64,000 nt of DNA. It comes from Rhodothermales bacterium. Its GTDB lineage: Bacteria; Bacteroidota; Rhodothermia; Rhodothermales; Bin80. Made by a program: the position numbers and the translations under genes. Where the stretch lies: contig OX638318.1 of assembly GCA_951812585.1 (NCBI GenBank), positions 958,819 through 1,022,818 of the forward strand, in the 5' to 3' direction. Of this stretch, positions 15,366-25,869 are shown piece after piece; the stretch's first letter is position 1, and each line of letters opens with the position of its first letter. Below the pieces are notes generated by a model. That model was given only the letters and a program-made list of their open reading frames with translations, had not been told where the DNA came from and made no database searches.

Positions 15366-18300
15366 TCAGGCGGCCATCGCTAGTGCTTCCTCGAATTCGA
15401 CGCCGACCACGCGCGAAACACCCTCCTCCTGCATAGTAATGCCGTACAGGCGGTCGGCCATCTCCATCGTGCGCTGATTGTGCGTCACCAGCACAAACTG
15501 CGTGTCCAGTGAAAACCGTCGGATAAGGCGCATGAATCGCTCAATGTTGGCATCGTCCAATGGCGCATCCACCTCGTCCAGGAAGCAGAACGGGCTCGGC
15601 TTCACCTGATAGATCGCAAACAGAAGTGCTATAGCCGTAAGCGTCTGTTCGCCGCTGGATAGCTGCGCAATGCTGATCGGGCGCTTGCCCCGGGGTCGCG
15701 CCGTGATGGCTATGGGTGATTCCAGCGGATCACCGGGGTCCACCAGCCGCAAATCTGCACTGGTATTGCCATCAAAAAGGTCGCGATAGAGCTTACAGAA
15801 ATTCTCCCGGATAACCTGAAATGTCTCTATGAACCGCTTCGCTGCAGTCCTGTTGATCTCATCCGCGGTCTGCAGTAAGGTAGCCTCCGCCTTGCGCAGG
15901 TCTTCACAGTGCTCCATCATGAAGGCATGGCGCTCCCGCTCTTTCTCATACTCCTGCAGCGCCAGCGCATTGACCGTACCGATGCTGCGAAGCGAGGCCT
16001 GAATCGTCTCCAGCTCCGTGCGCATGGCGGCCTCCTCATTGGGCAGGAGCAGGTCGTCGCTGATCACAGCGCCGTAGGCCTCCTGTGCGGCCGTCGCTAT
16101 GTCCGCCATCCTGGTTGCATGGGCGACACGCTCAACGGAGAGCGTGCGCTCCTCTGCCATGGCCTCTTCGTGCGTCCTGTGCAACCTGCGCAAAGCTTTC
16201 TCCAGCTCATCCATGGCCACGCGGGTTTCCATAAGGCGTGTCCTGCCCTGCCGATCCGCTTCCTCCAAACGCCTGCTCCTGGCGCGCTCTGCAGCCAAGT
16301 CGTCTTGCAAAGCGGCGATAGCCCGATCCAGGGAAGCGCGCTGCGCTTCAAGCGCGGCGGACTCTTCCTCCAACGCCTCAGCGCGCTCCGCTGCACGCTT
16401 GGCTTCACCTTCAATTCGTGAGATATCGCGACCCAAATGCTCCCAGGCGCTGCGGGCTCGCTGATCGGCAAGGCGCGCGGACAAGTAGCGATCCTGCCGC
16501 TGGTTGACTTCCGCTTCGGCGGTCATAAGCGCCCTTTGCGACACCGACATGCGCGTCTTGAGCGAAGCCAGCCGCCGCGCTTCCTCTTGGGCCGCCGCTT
16601 GCGGCTCGCTAGCCTGATTCGCCAGGGATTGCGCCTCTTCCGCCAGCGTCTTAAGGCGCGCGCGCAGCCGCGCCTGGCGGTCCACGGCCGATGCTCTTTC
16701 CTGCTGCACGCGGTCGTACGCATGATGGGCATCAGCGAGCGCTTGCTTCGCCTCCAAGAGCGCAGACCGCTTGGCCTCTAGGCCCACAGCGCGCTGAGAC
16801 GACCGCAGCACTTTCAGCGCCGCCTGCTGCTGCTGATGCTCGGCTTGTAACCCGTTGAGCGACGCCTCCGCGGCAGCCAGCCGCGCAGCGCGATCCATGT
16901 GCACAAACGATGTCTCTTGAGCCTCACTGCCTACCTGCACGAAGCCGGATGCATCCAGCCATTCGCCGGATGCGCTGACCAGGCGCCATGGCGGCGCAAC
17001 GAGGGGGCACGCCCAGTCGAGCTGATCCACATAATACGTGTCGCCAAGCACCAACCGCACCAGCGTGGCATACGCGGGGTCATGGACCTGAACCAGATCC
17101 ATAAGCGGGATGAAGCCCGGGTGCGGTGGCGGCCGCGGCACTGTACGTGGCAAGCGATCCATTACCACAAGCAGAGCCCGACCTTTGTCTTCTGTTTTCA
17201 GAAGCGCCGCGGCCTGCGCGGCCTCCTCGACGGTCTGAACCACGATGCATGCGCCAAGCGGCCCTAGTGCTGCCGCTATCGCCGCTCTGTACTCAGGATC
17301 CGAGGTCAAAAGGTCGCTGATGGTCCTGATTTTGCCTAACGCCTGCGCCAAGAACTTCGTAGCCACGGGGAAATCTTCGTACCCTTCCACCAGCGCACGA
17401 AACAGTGTCGCCTCCGCCTTCATGGCCGCTTCCCGCTGAGCCAGGGCGCGCAGCGCAGCATCCGCGGTAGCAATCTGCTGTTCGATTAGACTATGCTCCG
17501 CTTCCGCCCTTGCCGCCTCCTCGCGGGCCGTGTTCAGAACCTCCGTTGCCTCTTCGTGTGCTTCCAGCGCCTTGCGAACGCGGACCTTTTCCTCCGCTGA
17601 TCGGGCCGCAAGGACCTGGGCCTTTGACTTAAGCCGTGCGGTCTGCGCCGCGTTATGCTCTAATGCCGCAGTGATCCTGTCGCAAAGGCGCAGCTGCGCC
17701 GCCTGCGCCGCGATGAGCTGCCCGTGCTGCCTGGACAGGTCGTCAAGCAATGTGCGCTCGGCCTTCACCGCTTTTCTAGCTGCGTCCCGCGCTTCCATGG
17801 CCCGCTTCAAAGAATGGGCGGCCCCTGCCAGCTCCGGCTCGGTGCGGCTGCGATCTTCGCACAGCGTGGAAAGGGATTCCTCCCTCCGGGCCTGCCGGGC
17901 CAGCGTCTCTTCCCGACGCCGATGGACCCGCGCCACCTCGCGCCGCGTAGCAGCCTGCTGCTCCCTTTTCAGCCTGATCTCCGCCATCAGGCTATCCACG
18001 CGCCGCTCGTGGTCCCGCAGCGCGTTCCTGCTGCGCTTTGCCGCTTCTTCCAAGTCCATGTATCCCTTCCTGCGCTCCATGAGCCGCGCATCCTGGCTTC
18101 CCGTCTCCGCCTTTATGCGGGCTAGCCTCTCGCGCAACGTATTCAGCGCCTCGTCGAGCACCGACACCTCGAAGTCCAACTTGTTGTACTCCAAGGTCGA
18201 CAGTGCCAGCGACAGCGCGCGCGCCCGCGTCGTGAGCGTGTCGTGTCGCGCCGCTGTCTTCGCCTGCCGGTTCAAGCGCTTGGCGCGCGCGGCAACCTCT

Positions 18301-18887
18301 GCCGTAAGGTCCTGCACCCGCAACAAGTCGGCCTGCACATTTTCCAGCTTGCGAAGCGCCTGGCTTCGGCGCTGTTTGTAGCGGGTGATACTGGCAGCCT
18401 CCTCAAACAGCCGCCGCCGATCATGGGCAACATCCGACAGGATGTCGCCGATCATCTTCAGCTCAATGACTGAGTAGGCCCCTGACCCCATCCCGGTATC
18501 CAGGAACAGTTCTACGATGTCACGAAGCCGGCACAGCGTGCCATTGAGAAGGTATTCCGAATCGCCGGAACGATACAGGCGGCGTCCCAGCGTGACTTCC
18601 GAATACTCCGTCGGCAGCAATGCGCGCGTATTCTGAATCGTCAGTTGCACCTCGGCCATACCCAGCCCACGGCGGCGCGCCGTTCCATTGAAGATGACGC
18701 TGTCCATCTTATCCGACCGCAGCACGCGTGGACGCTGCTCTCCAATCACCCACCGGAGCGCGTCCACCACATTGGACTTCCCACACCCATTCGGCCCTAC
18801 AATCGCCGTGATCCCGGGATCGAAGCGCAGTGCCGTCGGCATTGCAAAACTCTTGAAGCCGTGAATATCAAGCCTGCTCAGATACAT
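15366..18887 (-). CDS. smc: Chromosome partition protein SMC
   Basis: 1173 residues, full length for bacterial SMC. Walker A GPNGCGKSN at 31-39, a long coiled coil, a hinge at about 505-640 (TKFLAQALGKIRTISDLL... then LGPLGACIVV), a second coiled coil, and a C-terminal head with the LSSGEQ signature and Walker B FCFLDEVDAPLDD. With ScpA/ScpB it forms the condensin that organises and segregates the chromosome. scpA, scpB and ftsY, common partners, are not in the window. It lies downstream of clpB on the same strand but is separated by a strong hairpin, so it likely has its own promoter. Confidence 0.97.
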   Translation of the reverse strand: MYLSRLDIHGFKSFAMPTALRFDPGITAIVGPNGCGKSNVVDALRWVIGEQRPRVLRSDKMDSVIFNGTARRRGLGMAEVQLTIQNTRALLPTEYSEVTLGRRLYRSGDSEYLLNGTLCRLRDIVELFLDTGMGSGAYSVIELKMIGDILSDVAHDRRRLFEEAASITRYKQRRSQALRKLENVQADLLRVQDLTAEVAARAKRLNRQAKTAARHDTLTTRARALSLALSTLEYNKLDFEVSVLDEALNTLRERLARIKAETGSQDARLMERRKGYMDLEEAAKRSRNALRDHERRVDSLMAEIRLKREQQAATRREVARVHRRREETLARQARREESLSTLCEDRSRTEPELAGAAHSLKRAMEARDAARKAVKAERTLLDDLSRQHGQLIAAQAAQLRLCDRITAALEHNAAQTARLKSKAQVLAARSAEEKVRVRKALEAHEEATEVLNTAREEAARAEAEHSLIEQQIATADAALRALAQREAAMKAEATLFRALVEGYEDFPVATKFLAQALGKIRTISDLLTSDPEYRAAIAAALGPLGACIVVQTVEEAAQAAALLKTEDKGRALLVVMDRLPRTVPRPPPHPGFIPLMDLVQVHDPAYATLVRLVLGDTYYVDQLDWACPLVAPPWRLVSASGEWLDASGFVQVGSEAQETSFVHMDRAARLAAAEASLNGLQAEHQQQQAALKVLRSSQRAVGLEAKRSALLEAKQALADAHHAYDRVQQERASAVDRQARLRARLKTLAEEAQSLANQASEPQAAAQEEARRLASLKTRMSVSQRALMTAEAEVNQRQDRYLSARLADQRARSAWEHLGRDISRIEGEAKRAAERAEALEEESAALEAQRASLDRAIAALQDDLAAERARSRRLEEADRQGRTRLMETRVAMDELEKALRRLHRTHEEAMAEERTLSVERVAHATRMADIATAAQEAYGAVISDDLLLPNEEAAMRTELETIQASLRSIGTVNALALQEYEKERERHAFMMEHCEDLRKAEATLLQTADEINRTAAKRFIETFQVIRENFCKLYRDLFDGNTSADLRLVDPGDPLESPIAITARPRGKRPISIAQLSSGEQTLTAIALLFAIYQVKPSPFCFLDEVDAPLDDANIERFMRLIRRFSLDTQFVLVTHNQRTMEMADRLYGITMQEEGVSRVVGVEFEEALAMAA

Positions 18888-18969
18888 GCGCGCAGGTTAC
18901 CGACCCAATGCACAACTTGGTAAGGTAGACAAGGTATGCCCGTTATGCAACTATGCAACCCGGGCACGT

Positions 18970-19006
18970 GGCCATCGCCGATCAGGTTATGGTGTCGGCG
19001 ATGGCC
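18970..19006 (-). terminator. 12-bp-arm hairpin between clpB and smc
   Basis: GGCCATCGCCGA (18970-18981) and TCGGCGATGGCC (18995-19006) are perfect inverted copies around a 13-nt loop. It lies 64 bp beyond the clpB stop and about 80 bp before the smc start. It has the size and GC content of a terminator stem but no T tract, so it may instead be a Rho-linked or processing element. Confidence 0.45.
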
Positions 19007-19069
19007 CAAAGCAACCAGCCGAACAGGCATGACCACTATTGGGGCACGGCTATAACCGGTATTGGGAGC

Positions 19070-21700
19070 CTAAGCAGCTTTGGCTAATTCGCTGTCCAGC
19101 GTTTCGAACATCAGTCCGGACTGGTCCGGTGCCACACTAATGGCGATGTGCTGCCCGGCCTGTACCCAGCCGGACAGAATCCCTTCGGCCAGCTTGTTGG
19201 CCACCTCGCGCTGGAGAACGCGCTTGACGGGCCGCGCACCGAAGGCCGGTTCGTATCCAAGGTCGGCCAGATAAGCCGCCGCGTCCTCGCCCAGGGTCAG
19301 ATGGATCTTATGGTTCAGCGCCAGCTGCTTGAGCCCTGCGAACTGGGTCTGCACAATCCTGCGAATGACATCCCGGTCCAGCGCATTGAATAGCACGATC
19401 TCATCGATGCGGTTCAGAAACTCCGGCCGCAGCCTTTTCTTGAGCAGCTGCAGCACATCGCGCTTAAGGCTTTCCTGGTGTGCCGGCGGCAGCACATCGT
19501 CCATCAGCTCCAGGCGCTCCCGCAGCATGTCGGAGCCCAGGTTGCTGGTCATGATGACGATGGTGTTCTTGAAGTCCGTCGGACGCCCTTTGCCATCGGT
19601 GAGGACGCCATCATCCAGCACCTGAAGCAGCGTATTGAACACCTCGGAATGGGCCTTTTCTATCTCGTCCAGCAAGACCACCGAGTAGGGCCGGCGGCGC
19701 ACCGCCTCTGTGAGCTGTCCGCCCTCTTCGAACCCCACGTATCCGGGCGGTGCCCCTACCAGGCGACTCACGCTGTGGCGCTCCTGATACTCGCTCATGT
19801 CAATGCGGACGAGCGCACTCTCCTTGTTGAACAGGAACACCGCCAGGGCCTTGGCCAATTCTGTCTTGCCTACACCCGTCGAGCCAAGGAAAATAAAAGA
19901 GCCGATAGGCCGCCCTTCTTCCTGCAGCCCCGCGCGGCCCCGCCGCACCGCGTTGGCCACGGTGGCGATGGCTTCATCCTGCCCTATTACGCGGGCCTTA
20001 AGCTCCGCTTCAATGCGTACGAGCTTGGCGCGCTCGCTTTCCAGCATTCGTGACACCGGCACGCCGGTCCACTTGGCTACGACCTCGGCAATATCCTCAC
20101 TGTCAATCTCTTCCTTGAGCAGTGATCCATGGGCCTGCACTTCCGCCAATTTGGCCTGCGCATTCTTGATCTGCGCTTCCAGCGCGGGAATCTTGCCGTG
20201 CCGAATACGTGCCACTTCACCGTACTTGCCCTCGCGCAGGAGCGATTCATCCTTGATGCGCAGCTCTTCAATCTGCGCACGCGCAGACCGGATTTCGCCG
20301 ATGAGCTCCTTCTCCTGCGTCCATCGTGCGCGCAGCGCGGATCGCTCGGACTCAAGATTCGCCAGCTGCTTGTTAATCTGTGACAGCTTGGCCTGATCCT
20401 TGTCGCGCTTGACTGCTTCCCGCTCGATTTCCAGTTGCCGCAGTTGCCGCTCCAAGTCGTCAAGCTCTTCCGGCAAGGAGTCTATCTCCGTGCGCAGACG
20501 GGCCATCGCTTCGTCAATCAGGTCGATGGCCTTGTCCGGCAAGAAGCGGTCCGCGATGTAACGGTGGCTCAGCTCTGCGGCCGACACGATAGCATCATCA
20601 TTGATGCGTACGCCGTGATGCACCTCGTAACGCTCACGAATGCCGCGCAGGATTGAAATGGTGTCCTGCACGCTCGGCTCATCCACCAGTACGGTTTGGA
20701 ATCGGCGCGCGAGCGCCTTGTCTTTCTCGAGGTGTTTCCGGTACTCATCCAGCGTAGTGGCTCCAATGGTACGCAGGTCGCCGCGCGCTAGGGCCGGCTT
20801 CAGGATGTTTGCGGCATCCATGGCACCCTCTGCACTGCCCGCGCCAACGAGCGTATGTATCTCATCAATGAACAGGAGTACCTGCCCATCGGAATTGGCC
20901 ACCTCTTTGATCACTGCTTTGAGACGATCCTCAAATTCGCCGCGATACTTGGCCCCGGCGATCAGTGCGCCCATATCCAGGGCATGAATGCGCCTGGTCT
21001 TGAGACCTTCCGGCACATCACCCTGGACGATGCGGATGGATATCCCTTCGGCTATGGCGGTTTTCCCTACGCCTGGCTCGCCGATCAGCACAGGGTTGTT
21101 CTTCTTGCGGCGCGACAGGATCTGAAGCACGCGGCGAATCTCTTCGTCGCGCCCGATCACCGGGTCAATCCTGCCGTTCGCTGCCAGGTCGTTGAGATTG
21201 CGCGTAAAGCGCTCCAAGGCCTGGTAGCGATCCTCCGCATGCCGGTCCGTCACACGCTCATTCCCGCGCACTTCGGCGAGTATGGACAGAATGGCGGGCT
21301 TGGTCACCCCTTGTCTGCGCAGCGCATCGGCAACGGTGCCGTCGGTGGTGGCCAGTCCCAGAAGCAGGTGTTCGCTGCTTATGTAGTCATCTTGCAAAGC
21401 GGCGGCTTCTTTGACAGCCGCATCAAAGACCGCCTTGATGCCCTGCCCCAGGTACTGCCCGCTTACGCTGGCACCGGCAACCTTTGGCAGCTTGGTCAGG
21501 GCATCGGCCACCTCTGCTCGCATCAGCGGCATGCTGACGTCGAGCTTATGCAGGATGGCGGCAACGATGTTGCCGGGCTGCGACAGCAGCGCCTCCATAA
21601 GGTGTGGAGCCTCGAGACCCTGGTGCTGCTTCGAAGCCGCAAGGGAAAGTGCCTCCTTTACAGCCTCCTGAGCCTTTACAGTGAGCTTGTCGGTATTCAT
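19070..21700 (-). CDS. clpB: ClpB protein disaggregase
   Basis: 876 residues with the full ClpB layout: an N-domain (about 1-145), AAA1 with Walker [10 protein letters not shown] and Walker [15 protein letters not shown], the long ClpB-specific middle coiled coil (about 400-530), and AAA2 with GSTGVGKTE and [11 protein letters not shown]. It lacks the IGF/L loop of ClpA/ClpX, so it works with DnaK to re-dissolve aggregates rather than with ClpP. The 109-bp upstream region shows no CIRCE element or HspR-type inverted repeat. Confidence 0.97.
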   Translation of the reverse strand: MNTDKLTVKAQEAVKEALSLAASKQHQGLEAPHLMEALLSQPGNIVAAILHKLDVSMPLMRAEVADALTKLPKVAGASVSGQYLGQGIKAVFDAAVKEAAALQDDYISSEHLLLGLATTDGTVADALRRQGVTKPAILSILAEVRGNERVTDRHAEDRYQALERFTRNLNDLAANGRIDPVIGRDEEIRRVLQILSRRKKNNPVLIGEPGVGKTAIAEGISIRIVQGDVPEGLKTRRIHALDMGALIAGAKYRGEFEDRLKAVIKEVANSDGQVLLFIDEIHTLVGAGSAEGAMDAANILKPALARGDLRTIGATTLDEYRKHLEKDKALARRFQTVLVDEPSVQDTISILRGIRERYEVHHGVRINDDAIVSAAELSHRYIADRFLPDKAIDLIDEAMARLRTEIDSLPEELDDLERQLRQLEIEREAVKRDKDQAKLSQINKQLANLESERSALRARWTQEKELIGEIRSARAQIEELRIKDESLLREGKYGEVARIRHGKIPALEAQIKNAQAKLAEVQAHGSLLKEEIDSEDIAEVVAKWTGVPVSRMLESERAKLVRIEAELKARVIGQDEAIATVANAVRRGRAGLQEEGRPIGSFIFLGSTGVGKTELAKALAVFLFNKESALVRIDMSEYQERHSVSRLVGAPPGYVGFEEGGQLTEAVRRRPYSVVLLDEIEKAHSEVFNTLLQVLDDGVLTDGKGRPTDFKNTIVIMTSNLGSDMLRERLELMDDVLPPAHQESLKRDVLQLLKKRLRPEFLNRIDEIVLFNALDRDVIRRIVQTQFAGLKQLALNHKIHLTLGEDAAAYLADLGYEPAFGARPVKRVLQREVANKLAEGILSGWVQAGQHIAISVAPDQSGLMFETLDSELAKAA

Positions 21701-21809
21701 GGTTTGGTCGTGTCAGAGTTCCTGGCAAAACAAGCCTTGCTGCCCATTTCTACCAGATCCTGTATCACCAAAAGCGTACCAAACCAGCCGGGTGTGACAG
21801 AATGGCAGA

Positions 21810-22859
21810 CTAGCGCAGGCGTTCCGCCGCAATGAATCCAAGGAGCAGTACGCCATCACCCGCCAGCCGCAATCCCACCGATCCTGGGCCGGGCGCTGGG
21901 CCATGGCTGTGAATGATCATCTCACCATCCGCGTAGGCACGGAAATGCGTACGATCGCTTACTGCGCGGTACCGCGCCCAGGATGCAGGCACGAAGGACT
22001 CGTCCTCCAGGATTTGCGATTCGCCCGCCACCATGCGCCCCTGCCGCACATGCCCGGAAGCGAACTCGGTATAATGGTAATTGAGCGAATCCTGCACATT
22101 ATACACGACCTGGACAGAACCGCGAAAGGCCGTGAGCCCCAGGTCCAGATCCACCTGGACGCTGCCAAAGTCACTTTCAAGCACCACGAGCGCCGGGGCG
22201 CGCCGGGCGACCAAAGCCAGCACCGTATCCCCCTGCACGGATGCCTGCAAATCTCCTGCCTTCAGCACAAAAGCCTGCAAAAACGCATCCGCTGCGTAGC
22301 TGCCGGGCATCCAGCGCCATGATCCATCTTCCCTTACCTCTGGAAGCTGACGCCCACCCTTAAGGCGCGCGATCTCACGCTGGCTGGATTTCAGTTGCGA
22401 CGCCATCGCCTCTACGGCCGCCACGCCAACGCCGTGTTCATAGACCATGCGGCCCCCGTGATCGGCGGTCTTGTAGATCACGAAGAGCCCCCCGGCCGCA
22501 ACTAGGATCAGCGGGATTTGCACACGTATGTTGCCCCGCCATGCGGCACGCAAAGCCACCACCAGACGCAGCAGCGCATAGGCCACAAAGTACCAAAGCG
22601 CTACGGCGGCCCAGTCGGCATGGGTCGTGAGCAAGACGCTGGCCTGACCGGACACGCTCACCGTATCCGCCGCCGCCTTGCCTGACAGAAAGCTTGCGAC
22701 GGTACCGAGCGCGCCGAGGACATACAACGTGAGGGCTGTGGTGGCCAAAAGCCGCCGCCAAAAGAGCGACAACAGATCCACCAGTACGGCCACCACGAGC
22801 AGCGCAATTGGCAGATGCACCACCATAGGGTGAATGTTTGGAGCCCAATCCGGAATCAT
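21810..22859 (-). CDS. DUF2231-like membrane protein fused to a concanavalin-like C-terminal domain
   Basis: 349 residues. The first half carries IHPMVVHLPIALLVVAVLVD and four TM segments (about 15-35, 40-58, 80-105, 112-130), matching DUF2231-type membrane domains. A short linker helix with ASQLKSSQREIARLKGG follows. The C-terminal ~180 residues (SWRWMPGSYAADAF to the end) read as a secreted beta-sandwich of the LamG/DUF1080 kind, with FRAYADGEMIIHSHG and GSVGLRLAGDGVLLLG. The gene starts 11 bp after copA on the same strand, so a link to copper handling or respiration is possible. Confidence 0.75.
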   Translation of the reverse strand: MIPDWAPNIHPMVVHLPIALLVVAVLVDLLSLFWRRLLATTALTLYVLGALGTVASFLSGKAAADTVSVSGQASVLLTTHADWAAVALWYFVAYALLRLVVALRAAWRGNIRVQIPLILVAAGGLFVIYKTADHGGRMVYEHGVGVAAVEAMASQLKSSQREIARLKGGRQLPEVREDGSWRWMPGSYAADAFLQAFVLKAGDLQASVQGDTVLALVARRAPALVVLESDFGSVQVDLDLGLTAFRGSVQVVYNVQDSLNYHYTEFASGHVRQGRMVAGESQILEDESFVPASWARYRAVSDRTHFRAYADGEMIIHSHGPAPGPGSVGLRLAGDGVLLLGFIAAERLR

Positions 22860-22870
22860 CGTGCGGCCAT

Positions 22871-25249
22871 CTATCTGAATCGAAAGAGACGAAGACTGTT
22901 GGTTACTACGGACACGCTTGAAAGCGCCATGGCCCCCGATGCGATCATCGGGCTGAGCATGACGCCCAGTACAGGAAACAGCACACCGGCCGCTACAGGA
23001 ATGCCGATGACGTTGTAAACAAAAGCGAAGAACAGATTCTGGCGAATGGTGCGCATCGTGCGCCGCGCCAGGCGGATGGCTTCGGGCACCGCTTGCAGAC
23101 TACTCTGCATCAGCGTCACGTCCGCCGCCTCTACCGCGATCTGTGCGCCTGCGCCGAGCGCAATGCCTACATCCGCTTCCGCGAGGGCGGGCGTATCGTT
23201 GATGCCGTCGCCAACCATAGCGACGACGCGCTTCGCCGCTTGCACACTGCGGACCGCTTGTGCTTTTTCGCCGGGCAAGATCCCAGCAACAATCTGTGTG
23301 ATGCCAGCCGCCTGGGCCACCGGGCGCGCACTTGCTTCCGTGTCCCCCGTTGCCATCGTGGTTTCGATGCCCAGCTGCCGCAGTGCACCAATCGCTGATG
23401 GCGCATCCTCCCGCAACCGGTCCTGCACAGCCACTGCGCCAGCGGGCACACCATCCACGGCGACCAGCACGCTGGCATGGCCGCCTAATGCATCGCTTAT
23501 CGGCAGCAGCGTCTGCGCCGGCACGCCGTGCCGCTCCAGAAACGCCGCATTTCCGATGAGAAGGTCGTGCCCTTCTACCTGTGCGGCGATCCCAAGTCCG
23601 GTAGCCGACTCGAATGACGACACCGGCGGCAATTGTAGATCGCGGCGTTTGGCTTCCGCCACGATGGCCGTGCCTATGGGGTGCTGTGAGCGGGCCTCCG
23701 CCGAAGCGACCAGCCGCAGCAGTGCGTCCTCCTGCCAAGTACCCAGCGTCTCAAGGCCCGTCACCACCGGCTGCCCTTCGGTCAGCGTACCGGTCTTGTC
23801 TATTACTACATGCCGGATGGCCGCCGCGCGCTGAATGGTGTCGGCACCTTTGAAGAGTATACCGCGTCGCGCCGCAACGCCAGTAGCCACCACCGCAGCC
23901 GTCGGAGTTGCAAGTCCCAGCGCACAGGGACATGCGATGATGAGCACCGAAACGAATGCCACCAGTGCACGCGGCAGCGCCGCGGCAGTGCCCCAGAAGA
24001 GCCAGGCCGCCAGCGTGATCACCGCGACGCCCAGCACGGCCGGCACAAAGAACGCACAGACCTTGTCAGCGAGGTGCTGTATGGGTGCTGTGCGCTGCTG
24101 CGCTTCCCGCGTGAGACGCACAATCTGCTGCAGCGCCGTGTCTTGACCGATGCGCAATACACGGACCACCAGCGCACCGTGCGTGTTCACCGTCCCGCCG
24201 GTGACCGGGCTGCCGGCGACCTTTTCCACGGGCAATGGCTCGCCCGTGAGCATACTTTCGTTTACGGCGGAAGCACCTTCCTCGACGATGCCATCTACGG
24301 GCACATGCTCCCCGGGCCGTATGACCACGCGATCTCCCACGCAAACGGCCTCGACCGGCATATCGGTCATCTGCCCGCCGCGCAAGACATGGGCCAGAGC
24401 CGGTTGCAGTGCCATGATTCCTTCCAGCGCTGCCAGCGTACGCTTGCGTGCACGCGCTTCCATGAGCCGACCGCCGCGCACCAGTGTTACAATAACGGCA
24501 GCCGCTTCAAAGTACACGGCAGGCGCGCTGCCTGCAGCCGTTATCCAGGCTGGCCAGATCGTAGCCACCACGCTGTAGCAATAAGCCGACCCTACACCCA
24601 GCGCTATAAGCGTATTCATGTCGGCAGAGCGGTGCCTAAGCGCCTCCCAGGCGCTCACAAAGAAGGTGTACCCGGCCCACACGACGACGGGCGTCGCCAG
24701 CGCCCACAACAGAAAGTGCACCCCGCTGAAGGCCAGGCCAGGCACCATCGACAGTGCGAGAATCGGAACGCACAGCAGCGCAGATATCACAAAGCGCTGC
24801 CGCTCGCGTGCCAGCACCGCGGCTTGCTCCGCGTGCGGGCGCTCCGGATCAGGCGCTGCAGCAACCTCCAACCCGGCCTTACGGGCGGCATCAATGAGCA
24901 GATCGCGATTCGCCGCACCCGCGACAAACGTCACTACCAGTTGCCCGCTCATCGTGGTGCGCACCTCCTGAATGCCCGGCACAGCGGCCAGAGCCGTCAG
25001 ATCAGTCGGGAAGGGACAAGCAAACTCGAGACGCTCCAGCGCAACGCTGTAGCCGGCTGATTCGACGGCTTTGACCATAAGTGAGAGGTCTACTTCGTCA
25101 TCCTGCACCACCGTGGCCGTGCCCGAAGCATAGTTGACCCTGGCCGCCTGTACTCCGGGCACCTTCTGCAGGCTTCGCTCCACGCGCGCAGAACAGGCGG
25201 CACAGGTCATTCCCGCGACTTGTATCGTTGTGGTAGCAGGATTTAGCAT
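22871..25249 (-). CDS. copA: Copper-translocating P1B-type ATPase
   Basis: 792 residues from the ATG at 25249, chosen because it directly precedes the first metal-binding domain. An in-frame ATG 51 codons upstream would add residues unlike the family. HMA1 has the CxxC motif (GMTCAACS, Cys16/Cys19). A second HMA-like domain (about 75-125) has lost it and keeps a single cysteine. Catalytic core: TGEPLPVEK, the ion-binding [23 protein letters not shown] and [21 protein letters not shown]. It exports Cu(I) from the cytoplasm. Operon partner downstream is the DUF2231 fusion; divergent neighbour is a START-domain gene. Confidence 0.96.
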   Translation of the reverse strand: MLNPATTTIQVAGMTCAACSARVERSLQKVPGVQAARVNYASGTATVVQDDEVDLSLMVKAVESAGYSVALERLEFACPFPTDLTALAAVPGIQEVRTTMSGQLVVTFVAGAANRDLLIDAARKAGLEVAAAPDPERPHAEQAAVLARERQRFVISALLCVPILALSMVPGLAFSGVHFLLWALATPVVVWAGYTFFVSAWEALRHRSADMNTLIALGVGSAYCYSVVATIWPAWITAAGSAPAVYFEAAAVIVTLVRGGRLMEARARKRTLAALEGIMALQPALAHVLRGGQMTDMPVEAVCVGDRVVIRPGEHVPVDGIVEEGASAVNESMLTGEPLPVEKVAGSPVTGGTVNTHGALVVRVLRIGQDTALQQIVRLTREAQQRTAPIQHLADKVCAFFVPAVLGVAVITLAAWLFWGTAAALPRALVAFVSVLIIACPCALGLATPTAAVVATGVAARRGILFKGADTIQRAAAIRHVVIDKTGTLTEGQPVVTGLETLGTWQEDALLRLVASAEARSQHPIGTAIVAEAKRRDLQLPPVSSFESATGLGIAAQVEGHDLLIGNAAFLERHGVPAQTLLPISDALGGHASVLVAVDGVPAGAVAVQDRLREDAPSAIGALRQLGIETTMATGDTEASARPVAQAAGITQIVAGILPGEKAQAVRSVQAAKRVVAMVGDGINDTPALAEADVGIALGAGAQIAVEAADVTLMQSSLQAVPEAIRLARRTMRTIRQNLFFAFVYNVIGIPVAAGVLFPVLGVMLSPMIASGAMALSSVSVVTNSLRLFRFR

Positions 25250-25330
25250 CAGGGCATTGCAGGTAGCCACAATATTGAACCTCAAGAGTCCGTAATTGTT
25301 GATACCTCGTCTTTGCTTATCGAAATAGCC

Positions 25331-25777
25331 ATGCACAAGGCTACCCTTGTTCACGAGGAGGTGATGGAAGCCGATCCTGCCGCGCTCTTTGCGGCCCTCC
25401 ACACGCCGCGGGCCATCTGCAACTGGTGGGGTGCTGCTACCGCCATAGTCGTGGCAAAAACTGACGGCTATTTTGTGGTGGCCTGGGGTGCGGAAGAAGA
25501 CCCTACGTATTTTTCATTAGCCCGCATTACGACGTTTGAGGCTCCGTATCGGATGGTGCTTGCCGACTATCAGTACTACGCCAAAGATGGTCGCATGCCC
25601 ATTGATGCAGACTTTGTCGTCACCTTTGAGGTCAACCCAGCAGGTAGCGGCGCGAGGCTGCGTATCATCCATGATGGATTTCCACCCGGCTCCAACGAAT
25701 TCTTCCAAAGCTGTGTACAGGGATGGGCGGACACTTGCGTGGGGCTTCGGCGCTACATGGCGGAGGCCAATGCATAA
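25331..25777 (+). CDS. START-like (SRPBCC/AHSA1) domain protein
   Basis: 148 residues from ATG 25331 (a TTG at 25313 is a weaker option). The sequence has the AHSA1-type pattern: [21 protein letters not shown] near the N-terminus, central strands, and a C-terminal helix [16 protein letters not shown]. These helix-grip folds bind hydrophobic ligands or Hsp90-like partners, and single-domain bacterial members usually have no known function. It is divergent from copA with 81 bp between the starts and precedes hpnC on the same strand by 92 bp. It is one of three such proteins in the window. Confidence 0.8.
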   Translation: MHKATLVHEEVMEADPAALFAALHTPRAICNWWGAATAIVVAKTDGYFVVAWGAEEDPTYFSLARITTFEAPYRMVLADYQYYAKDGRMPIDADFVVTFEVNPAGSGARLRIIHDGFPPGSNEFFQSCVQGWADTCVGLRRYMAEANA

Positions 25778-25869
25778 GAGCCTGGGTGAACCCTGCGATG
25801 GAGCGGCTGGCCCTTGCACGCGCAGCCGCAGCGCGCTGCGATGCTACGGCTTTTGAGCAAGAATGCACC

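Noticed and set aside
21701-21809. Heat-shock operator upstream of clpB
   Set aside because: No CIRCE (TTAGCACTC-N9-GAGTGCTAA) or HspR-type repeat. Only GGTTTGGT/ACCAAACC inverted copies 69 bp apart (21701, 21778), too far apart for one site.
25250-25330. Copper-regulator operator between copA and the START gene
   Set aside because: Only a short TTGA-ACC-TCAA dyad (25275-25285); does not match CueR, CsoR or CopY sites.
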